A stretch of DNA of 64,000 nucleotides from positions 310,001 through 374,000 of the forward strand of contig JBLWGC010000043.1 in assembly GCA_048772705.1 (NCBI GenBank), in the 5' to 3' direction. The stretch comes from Leidyana gryllorum EB-2025a. Taxonomy: Eukaryota > Apicomplexa. This document shows, in pieces, positions 10,764 to 23,100 of this stretch. Within the stretch, counting starts at the first letter, position 1; the number at the start of each line of letters is the position of its first letter. The notes under the pieces are model-generated. The model ran no database searches. It saw only the letters and a list, made by a program, of their open reading frames with translations, and was not told where the DNA came from. The position numbers and the translations under genes were made by a program.

Positions 10764-12669
10764 ATGGTACCTCCTCAGGAGCCGCCTGTGATGGCGCGGT
10801 GGTGGCTTGGTGTGACGATTGCTGTCGTTGGTTCCATCTGTGGTGCGATGGGAGGTCAGTTGTCTCGAGTCCCATTCGCACACTCCGTGCAGATCTCGTA
10901 GTTCGCAGGGCCATAGTCTCGCTGAATGAATTAGCGGAGGTGGACAAAGAGATGCTCGGGTCCGGCTTTGTGTCGTTGCACGCGTACGACGAGCTGGAAA
11001 TTGACTCCGATCTGCTCCAACCCCCGGATGACGATTGTCGCCGAACTGGTCAATTTGCTCGCGACTCTCCTGTTCTATGGGAAGACGACAGTGACAATCA
11101 AATCGGCCGTAATGCTACGTACTCCGCGGCCTTCTGGATCGCTGTGTGGTGTTTGGGCTTCATTCTAACCTCGTGCTTAGAAGACCTCATGTCCTTTATA
11201 GCCATGTTTTATGCGCCAGCAGTACGCAGCACCCTTAAACGGTGGGGTATGCATCCCTCTTCTCTTCTCCAACAGGCACTCATATCCCCGTTGCTCGGCG
11301 TGCATATCGCTGCTGCTTTAGTCATGTCGACATTATGCTTGGGCGAAAAAGTCAGCCTTCCTTTCTGGCTCAGTGAGCGCTGTCATTTTCCTCGAAACCT
11401 ATCGCCAATGCAATGCAAATAGGTATCTCCTGTTGTGTTCTCGGAGTCTCCCTGGCTGCCTCAGCGGCAGGAAAAGACTCTCCGGTGGAAACTCTGGACG
11501 GTCTCACCAGCCTCTTCTCCCTCTCGAGCCCAGGGATCGTCCCTCGGATTGTGTTTCTTGCGGTGACACTCGTGATCGGCCTATGCCTCATTGTTCTTAC
11601 ACATCTTCAAAGCCCCCGACTCATCAAAAATGAAGTGTCGCGCAATACTGCGGTAAGCCACAGATTCCCTGATGAATTTTTCACCCAAGAAAGCAGCAGC
11701 TGCTGCGATCAGCGGCATGTTCGGGGGTTTCACGGAAGTTGGGGCTAAACTTCTCACCACCGTGGTGCGGGAGTGCCACTTCAACGGCCTGGGTACTGTA
11801 TTGAGAAGGTTAGTCCTTATATAAATTGAACCGTTTATGCTTAGTGTGGAGAGAGGAGGCGGTGGCAATAAATAATAAATGTATAGTGAAGCGCGCGCAA
11901 CCCCTCAGGCACACACCCATTCGCTCTCTATGGCTATGCCTATGGCTATGGCTGTCACTCATTTTGTCTCTATTTCAGGCCGATTGTCTATCTGATAGCG
12001 TTGATGTTCAGCATCACCATAATATGTGGTGTGATCTATCTCAACAAAGCGATGGCAACGGTTCCGACTATCCTGGTGGTACCAATATCGAATTCATTGA
12101 TACTATTCTTCGGGTCGCTCGGTTCGACGGTTCTGCTCGACGAACGACCACAGAACCTTCCGCTGTATCTCACAGCACTGTTCATCGTCATTGGCTCGAC
12201 GACTGTCTTGCTGGGGCTGGAAGAGAGGAATTCACGTGCACAGCACCGAGCGAGCCTTCAGCACGCTTCGAGGCAGACCAGTCCACGTTCTCCTCCCGCT
12301 CCCGATCCCCCTCTCAGTCAGAGCCTACCTGCTTTGCCCTCCGCGCCCCCAGATCAGCGGGCATCTCCTGCGTCGCCGATCTTACCTGCTATCAAATCGC
12401 TTCCTCTTCTTCCAAAAAGCCGCAAGTCTTCTCATTGTGAAATAGAAGTACAGTCGTGGTATTGTACCCCGCCTTTGACCACGCGGCAGCGAATGCTCGA
12501 TGATACATTGTTCACGTGCTGTCTCCTTCCAGGACATCGTGCTTTTTTGCCCCCAGTGTGGAAGACCTCACGCTTCCCACTCAAGCTCTTATACGACCGC
12601 ACTTCAGAGCACACGTCAGTGGGATCGTCCGCTGACACTGATGCCCCGACAAAAGTCGGTGTCCGTTAA
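10764..12669 (+). CDS. NIPA-like (DUF803) membrane transporter
   Basis: Polytopic membrane protein of the NIPA/magnesium-transporter family within the drug/metabolite transporter fold. Exons: 10764-10854, 10893-11221, 11276-11372, 11423-11652, 11690-11808 and 11979-12669, all in frame, about 518 residues. Recognisable family segments are FYAPA joined to the ISPLLGVH helix, the LCLGEK loop followed by ISCCVLGV, and a late helix pair around VIYLNKAMA and FFGSLGSTVLL. Introns of 37-54 bases fall inside conserved helices, and removing them restores the family pattern. An extra acidic loop lies near residues 65-100. The last 140 residues form a Ser/Pro-rich cytosolic tail. Magnesium as substrate is family knowledge, not visible here. 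Confidence 0.8.
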
Positions 12670-12673
12670 AGGG

Positions 12674-14134
12674 TCACATCGCCATACTGCATGACGATAC
12701 GGGCCAGTTTACAGTGTCAAAACTGTACGACGACGATGTTTCATAGTCCTCCAATGACTCCTGTGTTCGTGTGTTGAGGAGTTCCGGACTCGACGGAGCC
12801 GTTGGTGATGCTTGAATGGGTACGTTAATAGAGCTCATGTCGACAGCCATCATTTGCGGCTGCAGCGGCTGCTGCTGGTGAGGAGGCGGAGGCGGCGGAG
12901 GGTTCGAGTACATGCCTTGCTTCATCCACTTTCCCACGTTTCCAGCTCCGGTGGCTTTGTACAGCATCGCCAACTCTGGGCTCAAGGCATGGGATGTCGA
13001 GTACATCGCGCCTGGGTCGGCAACCTTCTTCGCACGCCGCATCGCTGCTGTCGGCCGCGCTGGCGCAAACGGCTCCTCCAGCCGCAAACGCTGGCGCTGG
13101 GCCTGATGGAATTCTTCCATCTCATCAGCCACCATCGGCCGAGCTCGCTTTCGGCGCTGATGCGGTTCTTGGTTCGCAGACTGTGTGAACGGCTGGTGGT
13201 TGTGAAAGAAATCGGCAACATCGGGGGGATACCAATACAAAGGATTCCATTCGTCATTCGCACTGCGACCCACCGTGACGTGCTCCCAGGGTAGCGTTAC
13301 CTGCATATTAATGACATTCTTTGGCGAAAGCACGCATACGGGGTCGAGGCCACTAGGAGGGACTTTCGAGAAGTCGTCTTCGCTCCGTCTGATGATGTTG
13401 TTGCTGCCGCCATTCTCTGTCGTCGATATCCGCTTCCACGTGAACGAGCTCGGTAGCACCCCTACAGTAGACGAACCCCAATTTGTTTCTGCTGTCCCCA
13501 GCCCCTCTGTGTCGCTACAGTCACGCTGGGTCACCTTGCTGCCACCTGATCTGCCCGTATCTAGTCGTGTATCACATCGCACCATGCTGTAGCTGTCCAA
13601 CGAAATGAACACCGGCTCTCGTCCATTGGGAACGGGGCTCGAATGTATGCCGAATCCCTTCCCTCCCACTCCACTGTCTGTGCCAGTCGTACAAGTCGCA
13701 CCCATCGCTGACGTGGATACAGAACTGTCAAAAAACCCCACTGCTTTGCTCTGTTCATCCTCAGCTCCAAAGATAGATACATCGTCGTCGATACTTCCGT
13801 CCGAAGAGATACTAATCCCGCGCTGCATTAACATCGGTGGAATCCACTTGTAGATGCTACCAGTATCAAAGCTGCTGGTCTGCGCCGACTGTCTCCTCTC
13901 AGCAAACCTCACTTTCGCGCAAACAGCACAGATTCGCGCTTTCTTCTTCGTTCGTGTGAATGAGGAACCGCAAACTCTGCAGATGTCATCGACAATCTGC
14001 TTCGTTCTTTGCGTCAGACATGCTGGACAGAAACGACTTCGTTTGGCTGTGCGAAAAATAGTAGTCCCGCACTGCTGACACAAGTCGGGCTTGAGGCTCG
14101 TATCCCTGCCCCGACGTCGACCGCCCGTCCCCAT
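12674..14134 (-). CDS. Protein with two N-terminal zinc ribbons, function unknown
   Basis: Single exon, 486 residues from the first in-frame ATG. Near the N-terminus are two similar treble-type modules, CQQCG...CPAC and CRVCG...CAVC (about residues 19-40 and 53-75), each with four cysteines and basic loops, suggesting nucleic-acid binding. The remainder is low in structure and Ser/Thr-rich, with a basic patch (QRRKRAR), a proline/glutamine stretch and a Ser-rich C-terminus. No enzyme domain was seen. Its stop lies 4 bases from the convergent NIPA-like stop. A regulatory RNA- or DNA-binding role is only an inference. Confidence 0.7.
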   Translation of the reverse strand: MGTGGRRRGRDTSLKPDLCQQCGTTIFRTAKRSRFCPACLTQRTKQIVDDICRVCGSSFTRTKKKARICAVCAKVRFAERRQSAQTSSFDTGSIYKWIPPMLMQRGISISSDGSIDDDVSIFGAEDEQSKAVGFFDSSVSTSAMGATCTTGTDSGVGGKGFGIHSSPVPNGREPVFISLDSYSMVRCDTRLDTGRSGGSKVTQRDCSDTEGLGTAETNWGSSTVGVLPSSFTWKRISTTENGGSNNIIRRSEDDFSKVPPSGLDPVCVLSPKNVINMQVTLPWEHVTVGRSANDEWNPLYWYPPDVADFFHNHQPFTQSANQEPHQRRKRARPMVADEMEEFHQAQRQRLRLEEPFAPARPTAAMRRAKKVADPGAMYSTSHALSPELAMLYKATGAGNVGKWMKQGMYSNPPPPPPPHQQQPLQPQMMAVDMSSINVPIQASPTAPSSPELLNTRTQESLEDYETSSSYSFDTVNWPVSSCSMAM

Positions 14135-14252
14135 CGCACAGTACTGCTGATCGTGTGCTATAGCACCGTCACATACAAACACTCTAACGCCATACTTAGA
14201 ATCAGTCTCACTCAAATACAACTCAATCTAAAATGCAATTCAATCGCCAAGT

Positions 14253-15243
14253 TCACTCAGGCTTCTTCGCCAACAACATAGTCGGGGTTGCATTAGGCAT
14301 GATAAACTTGCCGTCGAAACCCAAGTCTCCCTGATCGTTAATCCGCTTGCCATGACCGAGAAGGACGCTGATTGCAGCGCCAGCCATCGAATGGCCGTAC
14401 ATCAAAACCTGCAAACCATTCGTACACCGTCTCTCTCGAATGTCTCACCTTTGCACGACGTCCCTCAGCCTTGGCGGCCTTAACTTCGGGTTCGTTGTTA
14501 ACCGATTTCAAGAAGTTAGCCTCGCGCTTCAAGAGATCGACAAAGTTTTCAGACTCGTAGATCTTCCCATCACCTCCCCGATGGGGTTCAGGAGCCTTGA
14601 CCAACACGTTCTGATCGAGGTAGAACAGATGGCAGATGTCGTCCTCCTTCATGTAACGGAGTTGCATGTTATCCCAGCAACCGAACTGCTGCTCGCGGGC
14701 CTCGTAGTGTACACGGCACGGGATTTCAGGATGGTTCTTGAAGAAAGCCTCGCCTGTCTCAATTGCACGTCCCAACGGGCTGCACAGAATCAGATCAGGC
14801 TTGAAGGTTGACAAGGTTGATTCCATCTTCGCAGCGGCCTCCACTGCCTGCTGCTTTCCAACTTCATTCAACTGGTTCTCCCAGTAGTCGCAGAATCCTT
14901 GGTAGATACGCGGTTCAGTGTTACCCTCTGTCTTGCCGTGACGTACGTAGCACACGTCGTAGTCCAACTGGATCGGTTGGAACTCCGGAGCGTATCGCAC
15001 GTGGCAAGAGTTGAAATCGAGGATAATGCCAAGTGATTTCATGTCGTTGATCATTTGTTGCTTCTCCTCTGCGGACAGTTTATCCAGGTACTCCTTCTGG
15101 AATTTGGCTTGAGCGATGTCATGGCAAGCAGCAAAACGCTCGTACAAGGCTTTGACAGCTTCCGCTTCCTCTGCAGTCTTGCGCTGAGGCATCCAGCAGG
15201 GGCGGCCAACAACGCTCGGGCGTTCAGTGTTCATAACAGTCAT
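14253..15243 (-). CDS. Histidine phosphatase (phosphoglycerate-mutase-like) family
   Basis: Two exons, 14449-15243 and 14253-14408, joined by a 40-base intron, 316 residues. The catalytic core has the phosphohistidine motif YVRHGKTEGN, a CSPLGRAIETG segment, the acid-region sequence EQQFGCWDN, and the second histidine in MYGHSMAG after the splice. An N-terminal helical extension of about 90 residues precedes the core. It is not a classic glycolytic dPGM, because the core differs around RHG. Small-molecule or protein phosphatase activity is more likely. The substrate cannot be read from the sequence. Confidence 0.85.
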
Positions 15244-15388
15244 TTTGCGCTAGAAAGTAGTAGTAAGTTGGTAGGAATAAGTGAAGTAAGAGAACAATGT
15301 GATGTGATTCTGATTTTCGTTATTCAATAGGCTTCAGATCACTTGGGACACGTACAAAAAATGTATCTTCACCACTTGTGGGAATTTG

Positions 15389-16180
15389 ATGGACGCTTGC
15401 GCTAGTCACGCCTTGCGGTCCTTTTGGGATGCTATTCTGACTGCTTCCGAGGATGCGGAAAGGATCTTAGACAATGGTGAAGGAAAAGAGGTCTCGATGG
15501 CCAAGCTGTTTGGTGTGTTCGTTCAACTGTGTCCTGACTTGGAGGTGGTGGCGGGGGGTCTAACGCCGCAGATTGTGCATGAAGACCCTCTGAAAGATGG
15601 AGACGCGGTCAGACGAGCCGCCAGACCCAGTCCATCCAGCCGTATGACCACATACAATCGCCAATACAGTCCGGAAGTCACGGCTGTACAAGACGTGAGA
15701 ATCCCGGAACTAAAACTGCAGTGGGAGGTCACGACTTTCTTTCCAAACGGTATGCAATGGACGAAAACGCTGGCCGACGGTGAAGATGTCCGTAAAATAG
15801 CTTGTGTGGGTGACCAACCGGCCGATAGCTCGGCGGTGCGGCGGCGGGAGCGGCTGATGCGTCTTCATGAAATATTCAGGGACAATCCCGAGGTGCGTCG
15901 CTCCGGAGGATTCACGGGAGGGGCTTGTGCTGGGAGTACATTGGACGGAGTGTTGCGGAAACTGTCGTGCGGAATATGCCTGCGATCGTTAAGACATTCG
16001 AAGCCGGAGGATGAAGCGGACGAGACTGATCGGCTCGGTGTTGGACAATGTGGGCACGTACTATGCATTCAGTGTTTAACTTCGCTGAAGGCCCGGGGGC
16101 AGAAGTGCCCGACTTGTCGACAATCGATCGGGTCAATTACTTTCTTGCAGCTACGACCATATCATGAGCACAGTGGATAG
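15389..16180 (+). CDS. C-terminal RING-finger protein
   Basis: Likely E3 ubiquitin ligase of 263 residues, single exon. The RING is near the C-terminus: CGIC, then GQCGHVLCIQC, then CPTC, with the Cys/His spacing of a C3HC4 finger. The rest has no recognised domain. Between the first cysteine pair and CGH lies an acidic insertion. The start is the first ATG after an in-frame upstream region. The divergent histidine phosphatase start is 145 bases away. The ubiquitin function is inferred from the RING alone. Confidence 0.75.
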   Translation: MDACASHALRSFWDAILTASEDAERILDNGEGKEVSMAKLFGVFVQLCPDLEVVAGGLTPQIVHEDPLKDGDAVRRAARPSPSSRMTTYNRQYSPEVTAVQDVRIPELKLQWEVTTFFPNGMQWTKTLADGEDVRKIACVGDQPADSSAVRRRERLMRLHEIFRDNPEVRRSGGFTGGACAGSTLDGVLRKLSCGICLRSLRHSKPEDEADETDRLGVGQCGHVLCIQCLTSLKARGQKCPTCRQSIGSITFLQLRPYHEHSG

Positions 16181-16380
16181 TTGGGATGCTGCATCGTCTG
16201 GCACCGGGGTATGGGTGCCGGATGTTTTTCGACAAGACTGAGTTGTTTGGAGGGCATGAGGAGGTAGGGGAAAGATGTACGTTGGGGAAGGGTGACACCC
16301 TTGACTAAAATTCACCAGCTGTTAATCGTTGTTGGGCTTTCACTTTGTCAGTCCAGCTATTTGCGCTAACCTTTCGACCC

Positions 16381-16935
16381 CTAGAGTTCGTCTGGTAGTT
16401 CCAGTTTCGGTTGCGAGTGCCAAGGTGCATGGATTTTTGAGTCTGCACATAGCTTAGGGTTGTTGTTCAGGACGTTATCACAAACTGATTTCATGACGTA
16501 ACCGTGTGCGTTCTTAGCTGCTTTGGACCACATTTGACGATCTTTGACCTTTCCTTCCATAGCGTCAAAGACTAGATCAACTGATCTGCGCATCGAGGCT
16601 GCCAAATAAAGGGTAGCCTTCTGCAGTTGTGCTCTCTGAGATTCCGAGAGATGCGCGTCCCCAGGCAAAATCTTAGATAGGGTCTTTGTCTCATCCAGTG
16701 TCTTTTGTAAGCTCCGGAGGAGCTTTGTCAGCACTCGGACTTCGAGCTGCGACATCTCTAGAAGCTGTTGGTCACTGAGCCCCTTCAAGGCGGCATCCGC
16801 AATAGGCTCGTCAACACCGTGCTTCACAAAATGGTCATGAACCCAGGTTGGCTTTCGGCGCCAAGGTACCCAGAAGGCCTCAACGCTACACACCAGCGTG
16901 GCCAGCAGAGCCACGAACAAAGAGATGGTTCGCAT
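16381..16935 (-). CDS. Small secreted helical protein, unknown
   Basis: 184 residues, intronless. It begins with a clear signal peptide (MRTISLFVALLATLVCSVEA, likely cleavage after EA). The mature part is helical, with leucine-rich stretches (QLEVRVLTKLLRSLQ) and three cysteines. No family was recognised. Its start is 82 bases from the divergent GDI start. I chose the Met at the signal peptide rather than the longer frame because the upstream codons have no ATG start. Confidence 0.65.
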   Translation of the reverse strand: MRTISLFVALLATLVCSVEAFWVPWRRKPTWVHDHFVKHGVDEPIADAALKGLSDQQLLEMSQLEVRVLTKLLRSLQKTLDETKTLSKILPGDAHLSESQRAQLQKATLYLAASMRRSVDLVFDAMEGKVKDRQMWSKAAKNAHGYVMKSVCDNVLNNNPKLCADSKIHAPWHSQPKLELPDEL

Positions 16936-17017
16936 GAGGGAGGAAAAAAAGACTACGTAGCTTGACTCGCAAAAGGACCGAAACCCTTTTGACTGACCTC
17001 TGGGACCTCCGGTTAAA

Positions 17018-18843
17018 ATGGATGACACATATGATGTGAGTCACTGGATGGAAGATGCATTCACTTGTTGCCGCAGGTTGTTGTATGCGGCACAGGCTTC
17101 AAGGAATGTATTTTGAGCGGGCTGTTATCGCTTCATAGTGGGTGTGATGTCGGTGCCGCTCTCCATTATTATTCGGCTGCCGCTGGTAATCCGTAGGTAA
17201 AAAAGTATTGCACTTGGATCGCAATTCTTACTATGGGGGCGAGTCAGCAAGTCTCAACCTCACTAATCTGTTCGCCAAGTTTGAACCAGGTACCACACCA
17301 CCTGAGAGCTGGGGTGCCAACCGGTATTGGAATGTCGATGTAATCCCCAAATTCATCATGGCTGGGGGGGAACTCGTGAAGATCCTTGTCAAATCACAGG
17401 TCAAAGACTATCTCGAGTTCAAGGTACGCCTCGAAACTCCTTCTTCGATTTCAACTCTACACGCCCATCTTCTTCGATTGTGTCTCACAGGTTGTTGAAG
17501 GTACCTATGTCTACCAGCATCAAAAGGGCGGATGGTTTACGAGTGAGAAGTTCATTCACAAAGTCCCATCGAGCGACACGGAAGCCTTGACTTCCTCTCT
17601 GATCCCTTACACCGAGAAACTGGCGTAAGTCGCCCCGCCTCTCCCCACTCATCGTCCATCAATAGTGGGAAGAAATTCTTTGTCTTCGCCATGAATTGGG
17701 ACCGAAATGATCCGAAGACTTGGGGAAGTGAGTTCCACAACGCCAAGCAGCTGTCGATTGGTTTCCCCCCACAGAGTTTGATCCGGAGAAGACACCGATG
17801 TCTGACGTGTACAAAAGCTTCAGCCTGCAGCCCAACACCATCGACTTTATTGGCCACGCCTTGGCCCTCTATTCGACCGATGAGTGAGCAATGAATGTCG
17901 TATCGACGATGAAACTTGACGCCTCTCTCCCTCGCTAATCACCAGCTACCTGACGAGACCAATGGGGGAGACGATGGATCGGTTCCGGCTGTATCTGAAC
18001 TCTCTGGTCCGTTACGGCAGTTCTCCCTTCATCTATCCGATGTACGGATTGGGTGTAATTCCTGAGGGTTTCTCACGTCTCTCAGCCGTGAATGGCGGCA
18101 CCTACATGCTGCAAAAGCCTGTCAAGGAGTTCCAGTATGATGCGGACGGAAAAGTTTGCGGTGTGGTGGCGGAGGACGGAGAGGTCGCCAAGTGCAACAT
18201 GGTGATCTGTGATCCGTCTTACGTCATGGGAACGGATAAAATCAAAAAGTCCGGCCAAGTCATTCGGGCCATCAACATACTGAATGCACCCATTCCAAAC
18301 ACAGGAGATCGCAAGAGCTGTCAGATCATCATGCCGCAAAAGCAACTTGGGCGCAAGCACGACGTGTACATTGCGATGATTAGCAGTACCCACGGAGTGG
18401 CAGCTGAAGGGAAGTACATTGCTTTGGTGTCTACGGTCATTGAGACGGGCGACCCAATGAAAGGTGAGCAGCAGTCTTCGAATGAAATGGAATACTTTTC
18501 GGTCCACCAGAAATCGAGCCGGCTGTGAAGCTCTTGGGTCCGGTGGAGAAGCAGTTTGTAAGCGTCAGTGATCTGTGGGAAGCGACAAACGACGGTTCCA
18601 AGGACAACGTGAGTGTCTCGGCCACAAGCGGGCTTCCACTCATTCCATTTCGCTTGGTGCAGGTGTATGTGACTCACAGTTACGACGCGTCGTCCCACTT
18701 TGAGTCTGCCACGGAAGATGTATTGAGAGTGTAAGTTTGGGGTCGTGAGAGTGCCGGTGAGACAGTTCGACAGGTGGAAGAACATCACTGGGTCTGATTT
18801 GGATTTGAATGTTAAACCTCGCACAGAGGAACCTAACGAGTGA
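17018..18843 (+). CDS. GDI: Rab GDP-dissociation inhibitor
   Basis: Extracts GDP-bound Rab GTPases from membranes and recycles them. Ten exons: 17018-17035, 17077-17137, 17197-17423, 17491-17624, 17666-17727, 17775-17883, 17946-18463, 18511-18608, 18663-18730 and 18774-18843. They give 454 residues, the family length. Conserved blocks are the [11 protein letters not shown] dinucleotide-fold start, the Rab-binding region [22 protein letters not shown], the [16 protein letters not shown] loop, and ICDPSYV. The first exon codes for only six residues. Several introns of 41-67 bases interrupt highly conserved blocks, so the exon borders are secure. It is GDI and not the Rab escort protein, judged by length and the absence of insertions. 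Confidence 0.96.
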
Positions 18844-18865
18844 TTATTGATTGATGAGAGTGGTC

Positions 18866-20111
18866 TCAAGCCGAGGGATGTAACACGGGTTGCTGGGAGT
18901 TTTGAGGGAGTGAGGGATCCAGCGGGGGTTGAGATGACTGATCAGTCTGCTTTGTAGCTACTCCAGTGGCAGCTGAGAAGTCAGAGTAAGTCTCATCCGA
19001 AGTCGAATTTAGATGCGCGTGTTTGGCGGCCGCGACTGGATCCACCAAATTGAGCAACTGGGCAATCCACTTCTTGATCGCAGCATCATCTTTGATCTGG
19101 GGGGCGAAAGCGTCACTCCTACAAACGCATTTTTCGCTCAAACAATCATCGAACAATGTGTGTCCACCTACCAGAACGCCTCGGGCAAGCAATGCTTGAA
19201 GGCCTCACGCGCCCTTCGATTGTCGCAGAGCCGCAAATAGCAACGCACTATGTGCTTTAAAAGCCGGGGACTGGGAGGATCTTCTTTATTGTTCAGCATT
19301 GACGCCAAAACAGACGAAACGGCATAGAAGCGCTCCGCCGTGGCACATAAGTGCGCCAATCCTTCATCATAGCTCAGGACCTTTTGCACAATGAAAGTCG
19401 CGACCTGATGGAATCGTAATCCGGGTGATATTGCGGTTTGACCCACCGTTTGAGACAGTTCACTCCCAGCGTCCATAATTCTTAGACACAGCGGCACAAT
19501 CTCACTCTGCAAGAGGAATCTGAGCACATCTATGTCATCCCCCTTGACCAGTGCTCCAACAACCCCCAAAGCTGTGAGTCTCAAGTACTCCAGCGCGCGA
19601 TTATTGGAGACGCTGTTCAGGAAGGGATAGAGATAGAGGGGAATATGAGCTGTCGGGAAGAGAAGAGAGTAAGAATGGGCAGCAGAAGGGGCGGGCTTAC
19701 CCTTGAGGCAAAGATGTTTGGTCTCTGGGTGCGAAGCCACGCACTGCAGGAGGGCGAGACAGTTGCAAACTCTATGGCTTTGCGGACCCGTCAATACAGG
19801 TGGATAGAGTTTGGGACTGGCATAGATGACTCGATATGTCAGGAAGGGCTCGTTTGTGACGTTACGGCTTACTATACGGCAACAATCTCTTGCAGGAAGG
19901 CGGCAATAGTGCCAAAGGAGAACCATAGATAGGGGGCCAGGTTGGGTAGGGACTCCCGCTTTTTACTGAGCTCCAGCAAAGCCGAATCTCTCGAATTGAC
20001 TTGGGTAATATTCAGTATGAGCTCGCACATGCGCTGCTCCTCTGCATTCTGAGGCTGGGCTGGCAAACCAGTGGCAGCAAACCCTGGGGCTAGCTGTAAC
20101 TCTTCAGCCAT
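18866..20111 (-). CDS. CNOT9: CNOT9/Rcd1 subunit of the CCR4-NOT complex
   Basis: Armadillo-repeat subunit of the deadenylase complex that controls mRNA decay. Four exons: 19873-20111, 19701-19816, 19172-19649 and 18866-19118, 361 residues. Diagnostic segments are LQEIVAVYPKLYPP (formed at the first junction), [39 protein letters not shown] and [12 protein letters not shown], closely matching the family. A short extra segment follows GSELSQTV, between the conserved helices. The C-terminus carries an extra 75 residues, Ser/Gln/Pro-rich, beyond the usual 290-300. Its stop is 22 bases from the convergent GDI stop, and its start 40 bases from the divergent gene at 20152. Confidence 0.95.
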
Positions 20112-20151
20112 GACCGGACGAAGGTTTTTTCTTTAGAGGTGCAAGCATGCA

Positions 20152-23100
20152 ATGAGGGCCAAGTCATCGGCTCTGGAGAGGCTCAGGAGTCTATTCACGC
20201 CAGGCAAAGTGGCGGAGGATGAGGAAACTCACTTTGTGGAACACGGTCGTCGAAAGACTCGGGGGTCAACTGCAGTGCCTCCGCGGCTGAACCTGCTCGA
20301 TCATTCCGGGGTGACCGTCCCTGACTCGGAAGGAGGTGGGTGGCCGCGGAAGCATCGCAGACGAGCCCGTCGGACCCCGGCGCATGACGGTTTCCCGAGC
20401 TCAGTAGGACTGGCGTCTCTGGATGCCGGAGGAGGACTATATCAGGTTTCAACGGTGGAAACTATATCACTACAGCCCGCACAACCGGTCGATCGATCCC
20501 AAATCGAACACCCTGGACTGCGGCCGGGAATGATAACCCGCCTGAATGTGGTGGCCCCGGTCTACGCTGGCCGTCAACTGGCTCCGAGTGCTCTGCTACG
20601 AATGCTTGAACAACAACACGCCGCCAGAGCTGCCGCTACTCACCATCAGATCCAACAACCACTTTCTTCTACAGCTTCTATACCACAGTCACAAGTCCGT
20701 CCAATGGCTCCCACTCATCAGGCACCTACCTCCGTCTTTGAATGCCATACTCAAAGTATCTTTACCCACGACAGTCGTAGCGAAATAGTCCATACCAGAA
20801 GCGGAGACGCGAAGCGTGTTGATGTTCCTCCTCAAAGTCTACATATATCAGCCAAGCCCGCCACCTCACAGCCCCCACCCGAAGTTTCGTCCTTGTCGCA
20901 CGCACCTGCTGAAGGTGTTGGCAAGTATCACACCTTACCTCTCCAGCCGCCGCCTCCTCCTCCCCCCCCCCAAAGCACCTCTGGTGCGTCTTGCGAGTCT
21001 GTAAACATATCTGCACAGCCGAGCGACTTCAGGGGGGTCCACCCTAATGTGCGCAGTCTTGTTGATCACTCTTCTCTTACGCCGTTACAGCCAGTTCCTA
21101 CTCAAACTAATTCCCATAACACGGGAGAGTCACCCATGTGGACACAGGTTGCAGGACCCACCCAACTGGGCGGGGGCGCTGTTCGACCCTTCCACGCACC
21201 GCTTCCCAGTGACTCTTGGAGTACCGAGACGGGACCCAGAGCCGCCCCACCGGTCCTTCCACCGCTGCCCCAGTACACGCGACCCCCACCATTCAGTGTA
21301 GTACCCACACCCGCTCCCCCTACTCCACCACTACAGTCTTTCACTGATGGCCTGATTTTCCCCGATGGATATGGCCCACGACCGCCGTCCGGTGTCATTG
21401 GAGAACCTCTCCCCCAAACTAATCCTCGCCACCACGAGGAGATCTTCCAAGCGCGGGTACCAATGGAAGCGATCACTCCCACGCGAGTCCAACCCAATCA
21501 CGCAATGGTTTGTCGTTCCGTGTCTGCATCGCGTGGGTCCACCACAACAAAGAGCCATCCCGCTCGATCCTTACGGCGCTCCAACACTCGTTCTCTACAA
21601 TTCCAACGCACTCCATGTACCACTAATACCGAAGTCAGCAGTCAAGAGCAAACAAGTCCAGCGGATACATATCGAACAGCGGAACTTGAGCTGTCTACTC
21701 CCATCGGAGAACCCTTCCCCTTCCTCAATACTGCTGAAGGAGTGGTGAGACCCTTCTTACGGAGCCACACTCCGACCAAACTGCTGCCGGACAAACTATT
21801 GTCGAGCCACTTCCAGCCTCTCAACACCCCATCCACAGCGCTGGGTGACTCTCGGCCCGACATGCTGGGCTTATTGGACTCAGCATCTCCAATGGGGGAA
21901 AGCCCCATTGAGGACCCCCCTCAAACCCCACTGCGACAGACTTCCGGTCACGTAGAGTCGCCACGAGCGCCGCTGCCTCGAGCATATCTGGGCACGTCTC
22001 AACCGGAATCCCCGAGAGCTTCGGCGAAAGCGGAGCCCGCCATAACGATCCCGCCTTTCCCAATGGGCCCGCCCCCTGCCATATTATCCAAAGCTCCAAC
22101 CTTTGTCGAGTTTGTCGCTGGTCTACTGGCCACCGAAGGCTTCACAGTCCGGTTAGAGCCCCACAACGGTCACGAGGGTGCGCGACCCGCCCAACATAAG
22201 TTGACACTGTGTGACGAAGGATTTGAGGAGTTGGTGGCTGAAAGAGAGGCACACTTCCTCGATGGACTGGGCAATGGATGGGAGTGTGCACCCGAGCCCT
22301 TGCGATCAGCGGTCAAATTGTTCAGCCAAGCGACTCTGCATCAGACAAGCGACACACAGCCCTCAAACCTCTTCGTGGACGCGTCGGGGGCCCCTTCCAA
22401 CATACAGACGCAACTGTTGGCGCACATCTATAACGCTGCGCAGCACAAAGAAGTATTCGTCAGCTATTTTGGGTGAGTCAACTTGGAGCAGAAGAAGATC
22501 ACTCTCCTATTTATTATCTCCAGGATTGGTCCGAAAGGTTTTGATCCAAGTTTTGATGTTCCGAAATATATGGAGAAGCGAAGGATTCAGAACTCGATTA
22601 GACGTTTCATGGAATTCTCGCTCGAAGGCTTCCTGCAAGCCTCAGACAGGACACAGAGATATCTACCGAATGAGATCGCTTCCTATCTGAGCGGTGCTCT
22701 CGTCCGCCCCGACATCCTGTCGCGGATGCTACGCGCCCAATATCAGTATCTGCGCACCCACTCATCTAATCCGGTCGACGGGGAACCGTTTTCGGTAACG
22801 CAAATGGATGAAGCTATTGCAGCACTGGGATGGTGGCCTCAAGAGCTGACCGAGGCTGACCGAAGAGAGATCCTCCAAGCTATCGCACTCTGTACGGTCG
22901 AAAGCCAAATTCAGTTTGCGAGACAGGAAGAAATGCCCGAGTGAGTCAACAAGTAGTCCAACTCAACGTTCGTATATCATTGATTGCCTCCAATAGATAC
23001 GTGACCGAGAGAGCATATGTGGCAGCACTGAGTTGTCTTCCAATGAATCAGCCCGACTTTGTGCACACCGCTGACTCTTGTACTGCTTGGACCAATGAGG